A DNA stretch of 64,000 nt from Pelecanus crispus (GCF_030463565.1 NC_134651.1:12164734-12228733), one strand, 5' to 3'; counted from the stretch's first letter, positions 1 through 50,822 are shown. The notes: generated by a model from the letters alone, not told the origin. Numbers and translations are program-made.

Positions 1-999
1 AAACACTCCTACTGCCGTGTTAGAGAAGCCCTTCAACACTGCAAGAGTTCCTTGCTGCAAGATCCATTTGGTCTCTGGCTCTTCCATCTCTGAGGAGCCT
101 GAACAGAGGCAGGATTGAGTTCTTTATGTCTTGCATAACCCAGCATATCATACTTCCACCTGGCAGGCTCTTCCCACACACACGACCATTTGTTTCTGCC
201 TTCTTCAGGTCTGTTTTTTTTCTTGCTCGCCTTTTCTCCCCATCAGTCTTTTCGCCTCAGTGATCTTTAGTCCGTCTTCCTTAGATAGCATGCAATTACA
301 CAGCCTATCTAAAACCCAGGAAGTACTCTTAATAAAAGATAGATATATATTAGCATAGCGTACCCCTGGCACTCTGCCCAGATTCAAAATTATCTGTTCG
401 TACACTTTTCAACTGATGGTGTGGAACTGAGCATGGATCACATACATCAGGGAAATAAATGCTACCTATTTTTATTATTAAGTTCTCTTATTGGTTATAC
501 TGGCAGTGGCCTTGTCCTTATGCATTAAACACGACCTTAATTAATGTTCATGTCCTTCTCATTTGTACAGTGGCTGATTTGGAGGCAAGTGGAGCCATGA
601 ATGTATTGATGGTGCCCTGATTGTTTGCTGGTCCTGTTCTGAGCCTGGATTACAACTGCTGCCTTTATTTTTCTCATGACTTATTAATGCTTTGTATAAG
701 CTGCGCTCCAGATTGTTAATGGAGGAGTTAATTCATCGTGCTCATATTAAAAGGTAGCCTGGCTTCTGGGATGCGCTAATGAACCAGAGACTTTCCCCCA
801 CAGTCTACTTTGTTATACAAAGGCCAAATTTCTGCAGTACAAAGAAGGCTGCTCTTCTTCCAGGGAAAACACACTATTTATTTTAAACTTTCTCCGTAAC
901 ACTGGTCCTGCTAGCTGCGGCCTTGGCACGCAGAAGACGCTCTGGATCTGAGCACAGCAAGCACCCAGGTCCCCAGCACTGCCCAAATTCACAGCTGGA
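1..999. other. AT-rich flank left of the PDE6D promoter, no gene recognised
   Basis: This stretch has ordinary AT-rich composition with no open frame resembling a known protein on either strand. By the gene order known in human (COPS7B head to head with PDE6D) it could be the first intron of COPS7B on the - strand, but no COPS7B coding exon is visible, so that is only inference from synteny. Confidence 0.5.
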
Positions 1000-1336
1000 G
1001 CTCGGCTGAGCCGCCGACAAGCAGCCCGAGGGATGAATTCGCCACCGGACCTGCCCAACGCGCGAGGGGAAGCGCCAGCCGGGCTCCAGCAGCTCGGGCA
1101 CAGCCCCGGCGGCCTTCTGTCGAGGGCCGGCGGGCAGGCGGGCGCTGACCAGGCCTGTGGCGGCTTCTCGCCCCCTCCGCTGCACCCCCCGAGGCCTCCC
1201 CTCGCCCGGGCCGGGGCCCGCCCGCCCGCTCCCTCCCTCCGCCGGCCCCGTCCCGCGCCCCCCTGCGGCCCGGCCTCACAACGGCGGGGCGGGGCGGCGG
1301 GGAAAGGTTTGTCCTGCGGCGACTCCCGTCCCCCGG

Positions 1337-1344
1337 CGACGTCA
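1337..1344 (-). promoter_or_regulatory. CRE-like site
   Basis: CGACGTCA on the + strand reads TGACGTCG on the - strand, seven of eight bases of the palindromic CRE bound by CREB/ATF. It lies inside the CpG island about 360 bp upstream of the PDE6D start codon. Binding is inferred from the motif only. Confidence 0.4.
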
Positions 1345-1434
1345 GGCCCGGCCGGAGCGTACGCCTTAAGGACCGCTGCGCAGCCGCCCTTGAATGAGAG
1401 AGTGGGGTGGGCGGGCGGGCGAGCGCGCCGTCTG

Positions 1435-1503
1435 ATTGGCCAGCTGCGCCGTCCTTCCTGGGCCAGAAGGCGGGGAAGCGGGGCGGTGCTGGCGGGTGAT
1501 TGG
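1435..1503 (-). promoter_or_regulatory. Pair of inverted CCAAT boxes
   Basis: Two ATTGG motifs (1435-1439 and 1499-1503), both followed by CC, sit 64 bp apart upstream of PDE6D. That distance is close to twice the roughly 32 bp spacing often seen for NF-Y sites. They point away from PDE6D, which fits a role in a divergent promoter, although NF-Y works in either orientation. Confidence 0.45.
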
Positions 1504-1702
1504 CCGGAGCTGCGGGCCGGGGGGCGGGGCGGCGAGAGGCTGCTCGGGTTGGTTGCACCGGCCAGTGGCGGGTGCGAGGGAGTCGGGGGGAGGGGCGGGG
1601 GGTCCTGAGGCGCCGCTGTCACCGCCGCCTTCCCGCCCAGCCCCGCGCAGCCAGGCCAGCCCGGCCCAGCCCCGTCCGCCCGCGGCGCGGCGCGGCAGGA
1701 CC

Positions 1703-40964
<39,262 letters not shown>

Positions 40965-41505
40965 GATGGGGCTTTTTGGAGCTGTTTTAGTTTTCCTCCA
41001 TACAGTTCTTGGTGCAGAACCCCCCAACTATCCAGTGGAAGACACTCCCGTAGGCGGTGACCCTGGGGACCAGCTCAACATGGGTTGTGACCTTTGCCCA
41101 TCAGTTATTTTGCTTTCTCCTCTGACAAGACCAGACCGAACCCTCAGAGACAGGACCATCTGCTCAGCGATGCACTGGGGAATAGAGGCTGTCTCTGAAC
41201 ACGGGCAAACGATGGTCGTGCAGAACCAATACTGTAAATTATGTTAGTCTCATCCTTTGTACTTCTCTGGATCCTGGTATAATCTCCCATTTCCACTCAC
41301 ACCAAACTCTCAATGCGTTTCATTATTGGGGGATTAAGTTAACCTTTTCATTTTTCTCATGTTGTAGGTTTTTATCCTTTCACTGGATTTCTGTGTAACT
41401 GGTCCACACATCCTCTTACCCTGAACTTGTAAAATAGACTGTGATATCACCTAATGTAATTAAAACAAATTTCTCAATTAAAACATTCCTACCGTCCAAA
41501 GAAGG
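40965..41505 (+). other. PDE6D: PDE6D 3' UTR with poly(A) signals
   Basis: The region after the stop is non-coding. Two ATTAAA variant poly(A) signals lie close together at 41459-41464 and 41477-41482, so cleavage near 41.49-41.50 kb is expected, giving a 3' UTR of about 0.53 kb. The exact end is inferred. Confidence 0.6.
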
Positions 41506-42140
41506 GAAGAAATGTTAGTTCTGTGCGTTTTCCTTTCCGTTATAAAAATGCCTCACAGCAGGCACAAATTCCTATTGCTCAAGCCAGCAACAGAACAGGG
41601 CTTTCCACAGCCCTGCTGCTTCTACAGCCCTCATATCCTTGTTAAATTTCCTCCAGCTGACCACGTAGGAAAAGTTTCCTGACTGCTCTGACCAAGGTTT
41701 CTCCTTGGCCTCATTTCTGTCTGTTAATCCCTTGGGGCAGTTTGCCCAGTCACCGGTTTCTTGAGCAGCGCTGCACAGCGTTCCGCTTTTCTAAGTTCCC
41801 AGGGATGCTCAAACGCCTCTGGAAAACCTATGTTCCCCTGAGCCCACCAGCATCAGCCCTGTGCCGGGCTGAGCTCCCTGGAGCACAGCTGTGGCTGCGG
41901 TTGCCGACACCAACAATCCCCACACGTACGTGGTTTAATGACACACGGCGGCAATTTTGCAACAACAGTCTTCTCGAGCCCTACCGCTACTCTTTCCCCG
42001 GTCATTTATAATTTAGCTCTGGCATGTGTAAATCTTGGGGAGGGGGCATCTCCAGCTTCTGCTCTTAAACATCACAGACAGCGTTTTATAAAGCTCGACA
42101 CCTTGGTCAGCCTGTCCCGTGGCTGGGCTTGAGAATCTCA
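41506..42140. other. Intergenic sequence after PDE6D, nothing recognised
   Basis: Mixed-composition DNA between the PDE6D 3' end and a CR1 insertion. No gene or repeat could be identified by eye. Confidence 0.6.
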
Positions 42141-42144
42141 GGAG

Positions 42145-42970
42145 AGTCACAGGCAAATCCTGCAGAGGGACCTGGACAGGCTGGATCGATGGGCCGAGGC
42201 CAACTGTATGAGGTTCAACAAGGCCAAGTGCCGGGTCCTGCACTTGGGTCACAACAACCCCATGCAACGCTACAGGCTTGGGGAAGAGTGGCTGGAAAGC
42301 TGCCTGGCCAAAAAGGACCTGGGGGTGTTGGTTGACAGCCTGCTGAACATGAGCCAGCAGTGTGCCCAAGTGGCCAAGGCAGCCAACAGCATCCTGGCTT
42401 GTATCAGGAATAGTGTGGCCAGCAGGAGCAGGGAGGTGATTGTCCCCCTGTACTCGCCACTGGTGAGGTGCACCTTGCACCTGTGTCCAATTTTGGTTGT
42501 GCACGAAGGACATTGGGATGCTGCAGTGTGTCCAGAGAAGGGCAACGAAGCTGGTGAAGGGTCTGGAGCACAGGTCTTAAGAGGAACAGCTGAGGGAACT
42601 GGGGTTGTTTAGTCTGGAGAAGAGGAGGCTGAGGGGAGACCTTATTGCTCTCTACAACTACCTGAAAGGAGGTTGTAGTGAGGTGGGTGTTGGTCTCTTC
42701 TCCCAAGAAGTTAGTGATAGGACGGAGGAAATTGGCTCAAGCTGTGCCAGGGGAGGTTTAGGTTGTATATTAGGAAAAATTTCTTCATGGAAGGAGTGGT
42801 CAAGCATTGGAACAGGCTGCCCAGAGAGGTGGTGGAGTCACCATCCCTGGAGGTGTTCAAAAAACGGGTAGACGTGGCACTTCGAGACATGGTTTAGTGG
42901 GCATGGTGGTGGTGGGTTGATGGTTGGACTGATGATCTTAGAGATCCTTTTCAATCTTAATGATTCCTAG
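42145..42970 (+). mobile_element. CR1 LINE, 5'-truncated copy with ORF2 C-terminal end
   Basis: About 0.8 kb of CR1, the dominant avian LINE. It opens in the ORF2 reverse transcriptase C-terminal region, with [20 protein letters not shown], then [30 protein letters not shown] and [20 protein letters not shown]. The 3' UTR motifs follow: CAGGCTGCCCAGAGAGGTGG, TGGATTGATGG-like GGGTTGATGGTTGGACTG and the terminal ATTCCTAG, near the CR1 end repeat ATTCTATG. The RT frame stays open for over 130 codons, so the copy is fairly young, but it is truncated and lacks the RT catalytic core and endonuclease. Confidence 0.93.
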
Positions 42971-43044
42971 TTTTTGCTTTCATTAAATAATCCAGCCACC
43001 AAGCCAGGAAACATGAAATTAATTATTACTCTACCCTTAATTGG

Positions 43045-43122
43045 TTGATTGGTGGACTTGGTAGTGTTAGGCTAATGGTTGGACTTGATGATCTTAAAGG
43101 TCTTTTCCAACCTAAACAAAAT
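43045..43122 (+). mobile_element. CR1 LINE 3' tail, second short copy
   Basis: Contains GGTAGTGTTAGGCTAATGGT, TGGACTTGATGATCTTAAAG and GTCTTTTCCAACCTAAAC, the characteristic last 70-80 bases of neoavian CR1 subfamilies. It is a severely 5'-truncated insertion 80 bp downstream of the larger CR1 copy and in the same orientation, from a different subfamily judged by its tail. Confidence 0.85.
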
Positions 43123-43600
43123 GAGACGCATCATTTCAGATCCTGAGTTCAGCCACTGGGTGTATGTGGGAGGGATACAGCATAGGGGTTTTTTAGGCAA
43201 ATTGAAGTTGGACGGTTAGTCCCCATGAGAAGAGTGTTACCTGTTGTAGCAGCTTTCTCCCGAGACCTCACTGGTGGATTTCAGCCTGCTGGACTCGCAG
43301 GGCAGAGTCTTGTCTGCAGCATGACCCATCCTAGGCCAGCCTTTACACAGAGACCAGCCGAAACTGCCTTCTGCACCCAGCGTGAACGACACCCAGTGAT
43401 GGTGGTATCTCCATCAAAGAGGAGAGACAAAAGGTACCCAAAAAGGAAAAATATAAAAGGTCGAGGGCCCTCAGAGCAGGTAGCTCTGTGTTCCAGGACA
43501 GACGCTCTGCCAGATGCACGCTCCCTAGCAGAGGGATGCTCCCAGCGGGACTGGATCTAACCAGGATGCCTTTTTCTTTAATGGCAAACAAGCTTTGAAT
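43123..43600. other. Intergenic sequence with a TATA-like motif
   Basis: No recognisable gene. A good TATA-like match, TATAAAAG on the + strand, occurs at 43452-43459, directly upstream of the CpG-rich block that follows. Whether it is used is unknown. Confidence 0.4.
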
Positions 43601-44350
43601 TCTCGCACCCACTTAACCTCATGGGCGAGGCAGGCGCCTGCGGGGCTGCCCTCCCTGCAGAGCCCCCCACGCTGGAGGCCTCCACGGGGGGGTAGGCGGC
43701 CACTGACACGCGTGGCATCGGCTCCCGCGGGATGAGCTGCCCTGGGAGAGGGCTCTGGAGGGACGCGGGTCCTGAGAGGGCCCGAGGGGACCCTCCCGGA
43801 GCCCCTTCCCTCCTTGCCCGGCTCCGCCTGGCCCCGGCTGCCCCAGTTCGCCCAGTTGGAGCCGGCCGGCCCCGCGGCGGCGGCTCTGCGGCGGGCCATG
43901 GCCGCCCTCAAGTGGCTCCGTGGGAAATAGCCGGCAGCTCACCCGCTCCGGCCCCGGACCAGCCACCCCCAGGCCCCCAGTTCCCCCCCGTCCCCCCCAG
44001 CGCGGAGCTCAGCCTCCCCTAAAGAACCGATGGAGCGAACGCCGGGGCCGGGGGAGAGCAGCGGGCCGGATCCAGCCAGCAGAAAGGCCCCGGTAGGGCA
44101 GGGGGAAACAGCGTGGCCTGACCAGACACCACCCAAAATGCAGGTGAAGGGCGCTCGGAGCAGGAGCCTGTGCTTGGCTGAGGCCGGAGGAGCTGCGGGT
44201 CCCCTCCCTGTGGGGCTGACAGGGATTTGGGAGCCCTGGGAGAAGGGGCAGGAGACACCGCCAACGCGCTGCCCTCAGCACGTCCCATTCCCGGGGCCTG
44301 TGCGTGGTGCGGGCAGCAGCCGGTTCCCTGGCACGTAGCCACTGGGGCAG
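43600..44350. promoter_or_regulatory. Orphan CpG island between PDE6D and PTMA
   Basis: GC- and CpG-dense sequence, densest at about 43680-44060, that is not attached to either coding gene: it lies 2.1 kb beyond the PDE6D 3' end. Open frames on both strands are long because of the composition but carry no recognisable domain. Orphan islands often mark promoters of unannotated transcripts or intergenic enhancers. Confidence 0.5.
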
Positions 44351-46474
44351 CAAAGGGAAAAGTGGGGCTGGAAAAGGCAAGAGCGGAGCAGGAGGTCTGG
44401 GGGTGTGTGTCTGTCTGTCTGCTACCACTAGACCTCTGCTACCACCCATCCACGTGCCCACGGTGGTTCTGGCCGTGGCCCAAGGGCAGCCCCTCACTAC
44501 CCTCTGCGCAAAGGTGGGAGGGGGGAGCAGGGGGAGCGGGGAGCAACACAGTGATTCCACCTTTCATTTACCAAAAATGTTCCCACCTGGAAACTCACAG
44601 CCCTGGCAGGCATCTGCGGGGCAGGGAAACCTCCCCCAGCCTGGTCCACACACTGGGCTCTGCACCAGGGGAGGGCTCCATGGTAGCAAGACAGGCAGTT
44701 TTTGGGGGGGTGGGACCTGGCTGGGCCAGGAGAGGAGCCTCTTGCCATGCAGGGCCCTTCTCAGAGCCCAGCTGCTTGCAAAAACCCCGGCTCATCTGGA
44801 GCTGCTGCTGAGCAGTGCCCAGGAAAGGGAACCGGCCGGATTCAGCAGCAGCAGCAGCCACCATGGGTGAATCCCAGCCGACAGCCGCAGCTTTCCCTGG
44901 CTCATTGTTCACAGCCGGGGTGTTTTGGCCTTGGGAGCTCCTGTGGCGGGTGCGAGTGCCTTCCAGCCGCCAGCACGCAGAGGGCATTTGTTTCTGCAAG
45001 AGCCTTGGGGCAAGGAATGTGCTCAGGAGGCTGCCCCCCACCACACGGCTGCTGCAAGGGGCTTGCCCCCCACGTTGGGAGGGCTGCGAGCCACCCCCGG
45101 CAGCCTGCAGAAACCTGGCAGAGCCCGGACACGCGGCCAGCGGCCACAGAGGCACATTGGGAAGTGGAGGAAGGAGGGAGGGAGAAGCAGGTGAGAGCTG
45201 GGGCCATGCACAGCCTGGGGGGCTGGCACAGAGAGATTTGGGTTGAAACTTGTAAAAAGAAAACTTCATCCTCACTGCCCTTCAGCCACATCTTTGTCTG
45301 GGAGCCCTCCAAGCCAGGATGTTGCAGAGCTGCTGGTTAAAAGCAGCAAGGCAGCACAGGAGGAGGGTGATGCACAACACACTATAGGGGAGCTCTCTGC
45401 TTGGTTTTGGGGTCCGTCGCACCCACCCCCTCTCCAGCCATCTGTAGAGGCTCCCTGAGGTGCAGGCATGGCTTACGGCAATGAAAAACACCCTCCAATG
45501 GGACGGGGGGCTGGCTGTGAAGCAGGAACGTAACCCCGGGTGCATCAGGCTCTCGCCTGCAAGCTGTGACAGGGGGATAGAGGACAGGGCCAGTTCCTTC
45601 CCCCCACAGCAAGCACTGGGCTCTCACCCTCACTGCCCATCGCCAGCACCCCATGGGGTGTTACCTACCCTGGCTGCTGCCCAGGGAACCTTCCCCGGCC
45701 GCCGCAGGGGCTCTCAGCTGCCTGACCACCCAGCAAAGCCGACTGGGGTTCCCACTGGCACGGTGCCCCAGATCTGCCCTGCCCAATAACGCTCAGGCGG
45801 GGAAGCAGAGCCGTCCTAATGCGGTTAATTAGCTGTTTCATGAAGGTTACCGGCGAACAAAAGGCGCACAAACAGCCCAGGGCCACGTTACGTTCGGTGC
45901 CTGCTTTGCTACTCTTACCTTCCTGCGAGCGCAGGCAGCGCGTGACAGCGGCGGGCAGCCTGCCGGGTCAGCGCCATCTCGTCCCGCCTTACCCGGCTCC
46001 ATCCTCCCCAGCAGCACTGGGAGGGGGACAGGGGGGCTGGGAAGGTTCGGGTCCCTCTGTCCCCTTTTGGGGGCAGAAATCCAGCTCCTGAGTCACCAGG
46101 ACAAGTGCGGGCAGAGCCCAAGCTAGGCGTCAAGCTGCTCGGACACAGGGACCTCGGGGTTGCCAGGTGACTTTGGTGCGGTCCCATCCATCCCCAAAGA
46201 CAGGAGGGCAGCCAGGGCAGGACCCAAAGGGCCCCTTTGCAGTCCAAGGTGCCCAACTCCTCCTGCCCTAGGGAGCCCCCAGCCACCAGCCCTCAGTGCC
46301 ACAGGACCTGGGTGTGAGCCCTGTTCAGGCTTGGCACCCGCCTCACCACACTGCATGCGTGACATCCGCATCCACGGTGGCTTTCCCCACTGGCATCCCC
46401 CACCACAGGAGGAGAGTGGGGCCAGCCATCGCCACAGCCCCTCTTGCAGAGCATCCCATTCCTACGGGATCCAG

Positions 46475-46525
46475 CTCTGTGCCAAAATCCTGCCCACACC
46501 ACCCTCTCTGTGCCAAAATCCTGCC
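46475..46525 (+). repeat. Short direct repeat, 20 bp unit, two copies
   Basis: CTCTGTGCCAAAATCCTGCC occurs at 46475-46494 and again, identical, at 46506-46525, a 31 bp step. It is a local tandem duplication with no evident function. Confidence 0.8.
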
Positions 46526-47245
46526 TGGTCTCCCAGCACCCAGGAGCTGGGCAGGGTGGGGAGCATGGCAGGCACCCAGAGGGGTGATGAACTGAAAGGG
46601 AGTGAGCTGGGGACACAGAGCAAGGTGAGGAGCTCATGGCAGGGTGGTGCTGTGGAAAGCTCTCCTGGTGTCCAAAAAGCTGGGCTGGAAAGGGCTCACA
46701 TTGCCCTGGATGTGCAAAAGGGGAACAGTGACAAGTTGTGGGAAGGGATCGCACTCATGCTGGCTGCGGAGGGTGGATGCCAAGAAACTGCTGGGGATGC
46801 AGGAAGAAGCCACAGGAGTGATGCGAAGACCCTGATGGCAAGGGACTTAAGAAGCCAGGGTCATCTGGCTGACAGAGAAGCGGAAGTGATCAGAGGAGGG
46901 TGCAGGGGCCTGCTTTCCACAGGAGGAGTTGGCAAAACCAGCACCTGAGGCCAGATACATTTGGCTCAGGAACTGGGAATGTCTGCGCCCCTCGATGCTT
47001 CCCAGGATCCTTGCAGGAAACTCCCTGGCACAGAGTAGGGGTGCAGGGGGACACAGTTCCAGCTGCCCCAGGCCAGCGGACACGCTGTGTACCCATTCAT
47101 CCCCATCACCAACAGCCTGTTCGGGTTTCCTGGCAGGGTGGCCTTGGCGGCACAACCCACGGACACGGGATGGCCGTGGCCTGTCCCCACGGTGTTGCCA
47201 GAGCTCTCGTGGGGAGCGCGGGGGTGCCGGGCTTCCCCATCCCGC

Positions 47246-47263
47246 AGCACTAGATGGTGCTGC
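47246..47263 (+). promoter_or_regulatory. CTCF-like site
   Basis: AGCACTAGATGGTGCTGC contains the CACTAGATGG core found in many strong CTCF sites and is partly palindromic. It lies in the intergenic block between the two convergent genes, where an insulator or loop anchor would be plausible. Binding is inferred from the motif only. Confidence 0.4.
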
Positions 47264-50200
47264 AATACAGCCAGATTGCTCCGGACTGCACGGGGCTGCG
47301 CGGCGCCGGCTGCCGAGCGGGGAGGACGCGGGCTTGGGCCACCGTGTCAGCCGGGGACCCCGGCAGAGCCACCGAGGGCCAGCTCAGGCCAGGTAGGCTG
47401 GTGGGCCACCAAGGACAGGACGTGCCACCCGCTCTGCCCCAGGAGAGGAGCAGTACCGACGGGCGCACGGTTAGGACAGGGACTGCTCCCACCGCCGGGT
47501 GAGGTGTCCCATCACCTCCCACAGGCACTGACGCCTCCGTGCCTCGCGCCTGCCTTCATCCCTCTTTCGGCCCTACCCCTGCCAAGCTGGGGGATGCCAG
47601 AGAAGCCTCAAGAGCCAAAGGCCATGGCTAACAGCCCAGTGGGGCTCCCCGCAGCCCAACGCAGCCCCCAGCACTCACTGGGGACCAGCCTGCTCTGTAG
47701 GGTGCCCCACGGCCACCCCATGGTGCAGCACAGGGGCAGTGAGCAGCAGCTCCAGTGCCTGCTTGGGGGCAGGCGCACCCACACTTGCCCCTTCCCACGG
47801 CAGAGCCCCACAGCCCCGCTCCTGCCCGCTGCTCACCCCCCCCAGGACATTGCCCCAGAGCTGCAGCCTGGCTCCCACAGTCTGTCCTGGGGACGGGCCT
47901 TTACGCTGGGGGGTGTCCCCAGGGAAGCAGCGTGTCCTCGCCTTGGCGGGGGGATAAGCAGGGCTAAGGGGGATTTGCCCCAGGATAGGGAGCTAGCCCC
48001 TGCACTGGCTGGGGTTTGGCTCACCAGGAGTCCGGGCTGCTTGCTCTGCACCCACCCCTGCATCCATCCCTGTGGGGTGGGTGCACCCCACAGCAGCTGG
48101 GAACCACTCTGATCCCTCATGCTGCCTTCGGGGCCCCATGCAGGACCACGCTCCCTGCCACCCCAGCCAGGCAGTTTGAAGCCACATCCCTTCCCTGCCA
48201 GCGGATCCGGGGGCTGGCAGTGCCCAGGCTGCCAGCCGGGGAGCAGGTGGCTCACACTTGCTATGGGTTCTCCTCCTCAGTGTTGCCCATGGATCCTGCA
48301 CCAGACGAGCATCCAGGTCTCCAGCCTTGGGCACAAGCTGCGTCACCCCTTGCACCCCCCTGCCCCAAGTCATGAAAGAGGGGTGCTGGTTTACAGCTCC
48401 CTGAAAGACCAGGGCTGGGAGCTTGCTCTGCCTGCAGCAAAGGAAAGGGGGCCAGAGAGCACACCCAAAGTGTGTGGGAGGACCCCCACCCCTGCCTGAC
48501 ACCTGGCTGGCATGCAGGGAGAGGCAGAGCCCCCCTCACCTTGAGGCCTCCCCCTGGGCAAGAAAGTACCTGTGCAAAGATGCCATCCCTGCGGATTTAC
48601 AGTCTGAGGTCTCTGTGGATTCTCCAGGGGGTAATAGGGTTGAACTTTCATGTCCCCCAGCTGCCCCACTCACACTGCATTCTTAGGAAAGGGACACAAG
48701 AGCCTCTCCAGGTCTCCATCTGCGCCGAAGCACGGTGCTCGCTGCTTCCTCCCAGGTCTCTTCCTGGATCACACGCAGCGTGGCACTACATGGGGGCCCT
48801 CCATGCCCCACCACCCCCAGGCATCCCCTACCACTCCTTCTGGGGCTCCCCACTAGCACAGGGGCTCCCCATGCACCATGAACAGGAGCCACACAATGCC
48901 GAGGGTCCCCCAGAGACCTTCCTCCTGCTCTCCTGCCCTCTGGAGAGGATGAGGTCAGCTGGACAAGAGGGAGCAGCCATCAGCACAGGGAAGGATGGAG
49001 GATTCCTAGTGTCTGCGCAAGAGGAGCCACAAGCACCTCAGAGAGGCTGCCACCCTGGAGCAGGGAAGGAGCAAGGTGGTGGCCCCGAGGAGAGCTGGCA
49101 GCAAGGATTAGCACCCAGCTGGGTTTCAGATCTTGAGGATCTCCACTAGGCCGGGGACTGCCAGGTCCCTGCAACTGCCAAGTCAGGGTCCAGGACCAAG
49201 AGCTGCCCTAGGTCACCAAGGGGGACAGGCCGTGGGGCACGTGGCAGCCCAGGACGAGACAGGAACCAGATCTCCCACATCTGCTCTTCAGCACCGGCTG
49301 GGCTTTCCTGCCTGTGCCAGACAGCTCTTGGGGCAAGCAGACAAACACCCCTACGCCATTTCGGAGGCACATCTTTGCTATGTGGGGTGGGCCAGACCAG
49401 CCAAGGGCCCCAGGCTTCCCCAGCCCGCTCCCAAGGGGTCTGCTCCCCTGGGACACCTCGCACGCCAAGCCAGATGGCAATTGCTGTGCCAGAGGAACAG
49501 CTCCTCGTACCTTATTTTCAACAGCAACACCCCTTCTGTGCTTGTGATCTTGAGGAGTCGTGCCTGGAAGGTACTTTCACTTGTCAGACTCTCAGGTAGA
49601 TGCCAGTTATTTGCCCAGACACAAACTACACCAATAGCCCCAGCCTTTGTCTAATTTGGAGGCCAAGTCCTGCATTGCCCACAGGCAGGTTCTCCACCAA
49701 GCCCTCAGGGTGCTCCAAATTTCATGAAGGTTGTCAAGATACAAGAAGAGTAGTTTTGGATGAGGCAGACTGAAAGCTACAGCTGGTGCAGGACAGTCTT
49801 GAGCTGATGAAAGGGGTCCTAACCTACTATGGGCAGGAGGTCAGGACTGGAGATAGGTCTGCTGGTCCATACCCAGTCCAGTTGCCCACAGGGCTCGGGC
49901 TCAGCCCCACCGGTTACACTGGCTGTGAGCTTTGGTAACATGGCTCCACCAGTGCACTGCATTTCGGTCCGACCACACGGAAGTTGCTCTCAATTCACCT
50001 GGTTGTTCAGCCACACGCAGGACACCATCATGCCAGCTGAGGCCCAGCCACAGCAGAGCCCTTGGGACAGGCTGCCCTTAGTCCAAGCAGCCACCTGTGC
50101 ACATTGGCACAGGCCAAGTCCTTCCAGGCTTGCACGAGGCACCCTGCAATACGACCTCTCCTGACGGCTACATTTGGGAGCTACCTGGGCTATCTTCGGT

Positions 50201-50580
50201 GGTCAGTAGCCAGCTAAGGCACCCCAGACGTTCACCTCCGTGGTCTCCAGGACCAGCACAATCAGCAGTCCAACCAGGAATCAAGTCGCCCATGACGCAT
50301 GGGTCACATCTGCAGGCAAGGGGCAGCACAAGCAGTACTTCTGCTCCGTAGGTTGCAACTGAACATGTGACCTGTGAAGCCCTGGGTGGGGGACCCAATG
50401 GCTGCATGCTCTTCACCTCCAGTCCCATGGCATCAGCCCCCCATGGAGCCTGGCTCTGGTTGCCAGGCGGTGGTGGAGATCATCTGCTGCACGCCAGAAG
50501 CAGGTGAGGATCCCCAGGAGCCCCTGCCACAAGGCCGGCTCACCAGGGAGACCGCTTCCAAGACATCCTCAGAGGTGCCT

Positions 50581-50769
50581 TCAGCTGGCACAACTCCTGC
50601 AAGGCCTCTCCTGCTGAGGGGGAACCTGCTGCTTCCGGTCCCCATCCCAAGACATCATCCCAGTGAGCAATCCCCGCAGCATTTTGGATTCACCCAGAAG
50701 GCCCTGTGCAGCATCCAGCACCCAATGAGATGAAGAGCCACCTTCAGGCCTGGATTCCCTCTGGGACAT
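50581..50769 (-). CDS. Candidate 62-codon ORF downstream of a TATA promoter (speculative)
   Basis: Reading leftward from the ATG at 50769-50767, the frame runs 62 codons to a TGA, starting MSQRESRPEGGSSSHWVLDA. The -3 position of the start is G, a favourable Kozak purine. The ATG is the first after the predicted transcription start near 50823, about 54 bases into the transcript. The frame opens further upstream, but the promoter elements argue for this start. I recognise no family. It could be a real small protein, the first exon of a spliced gene (a GTGAGC donor-like sequence lies just past the stop, near 50545), or a chance frame in a long non-coding RNA. Confidence 0.25.
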   Translation of the reverse strand: MSQRESRPEGGSSSHWVLDAAQGLLGESKMLRGLLTGMMSWDGDRKQQVPPQQERPCRSCAS

Positions 50770-50822
50770 TACAGGCAGGAGGCCCTTCCAAAGGCCCACA
50801 ACCCTCAGACAGCCCCAAACAC

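Larger units (their letters stand above)
44351..50580. other. GC-rich intergenic block, no gene recognised
   Basis: This 6 kb stretch is GC-rich on both strands and full of chance open frames of 60-340 codons rich in Pro, Gly, Ala, Arg and Ser. None shows a domain, a conserved motif or consistent codon structure, and frames overlap on both strands, so I call none of them. Isolated items worth noting (a CTCF-like site at 47.25 kb and a short direct repeat at 46.48 kb) are listed separately. Confidence 0.6.

Noticed and set aside
1-999. COPS7B coding exon on the minus strand
   Set aside because: Expected from human synteny, but no translated segment here resembles COPS7B; its coding exons must lie outside the window.
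42145-42970. CR1 reverse-transcriptase frame as a functional gene
   Set aside because: It is a 5'-truncated LINE copy lacking the catalytic core and endonuclease; annotated as a mobile element only.
43525-43911. Minus-strand 128-codon frame at the orphan CpG island
   Set aside because: Low-complexity Ala/Arg/Pro product without a recognisable motif, and overlapped by other open frames.
47087-48112. Plus-strand open frame of 341 codons in the intergenic block
   Set aside because: There is no recognisable domain, equally long frames occur on the other strand, and no promoter or splice context supports it. Treated as compositional.
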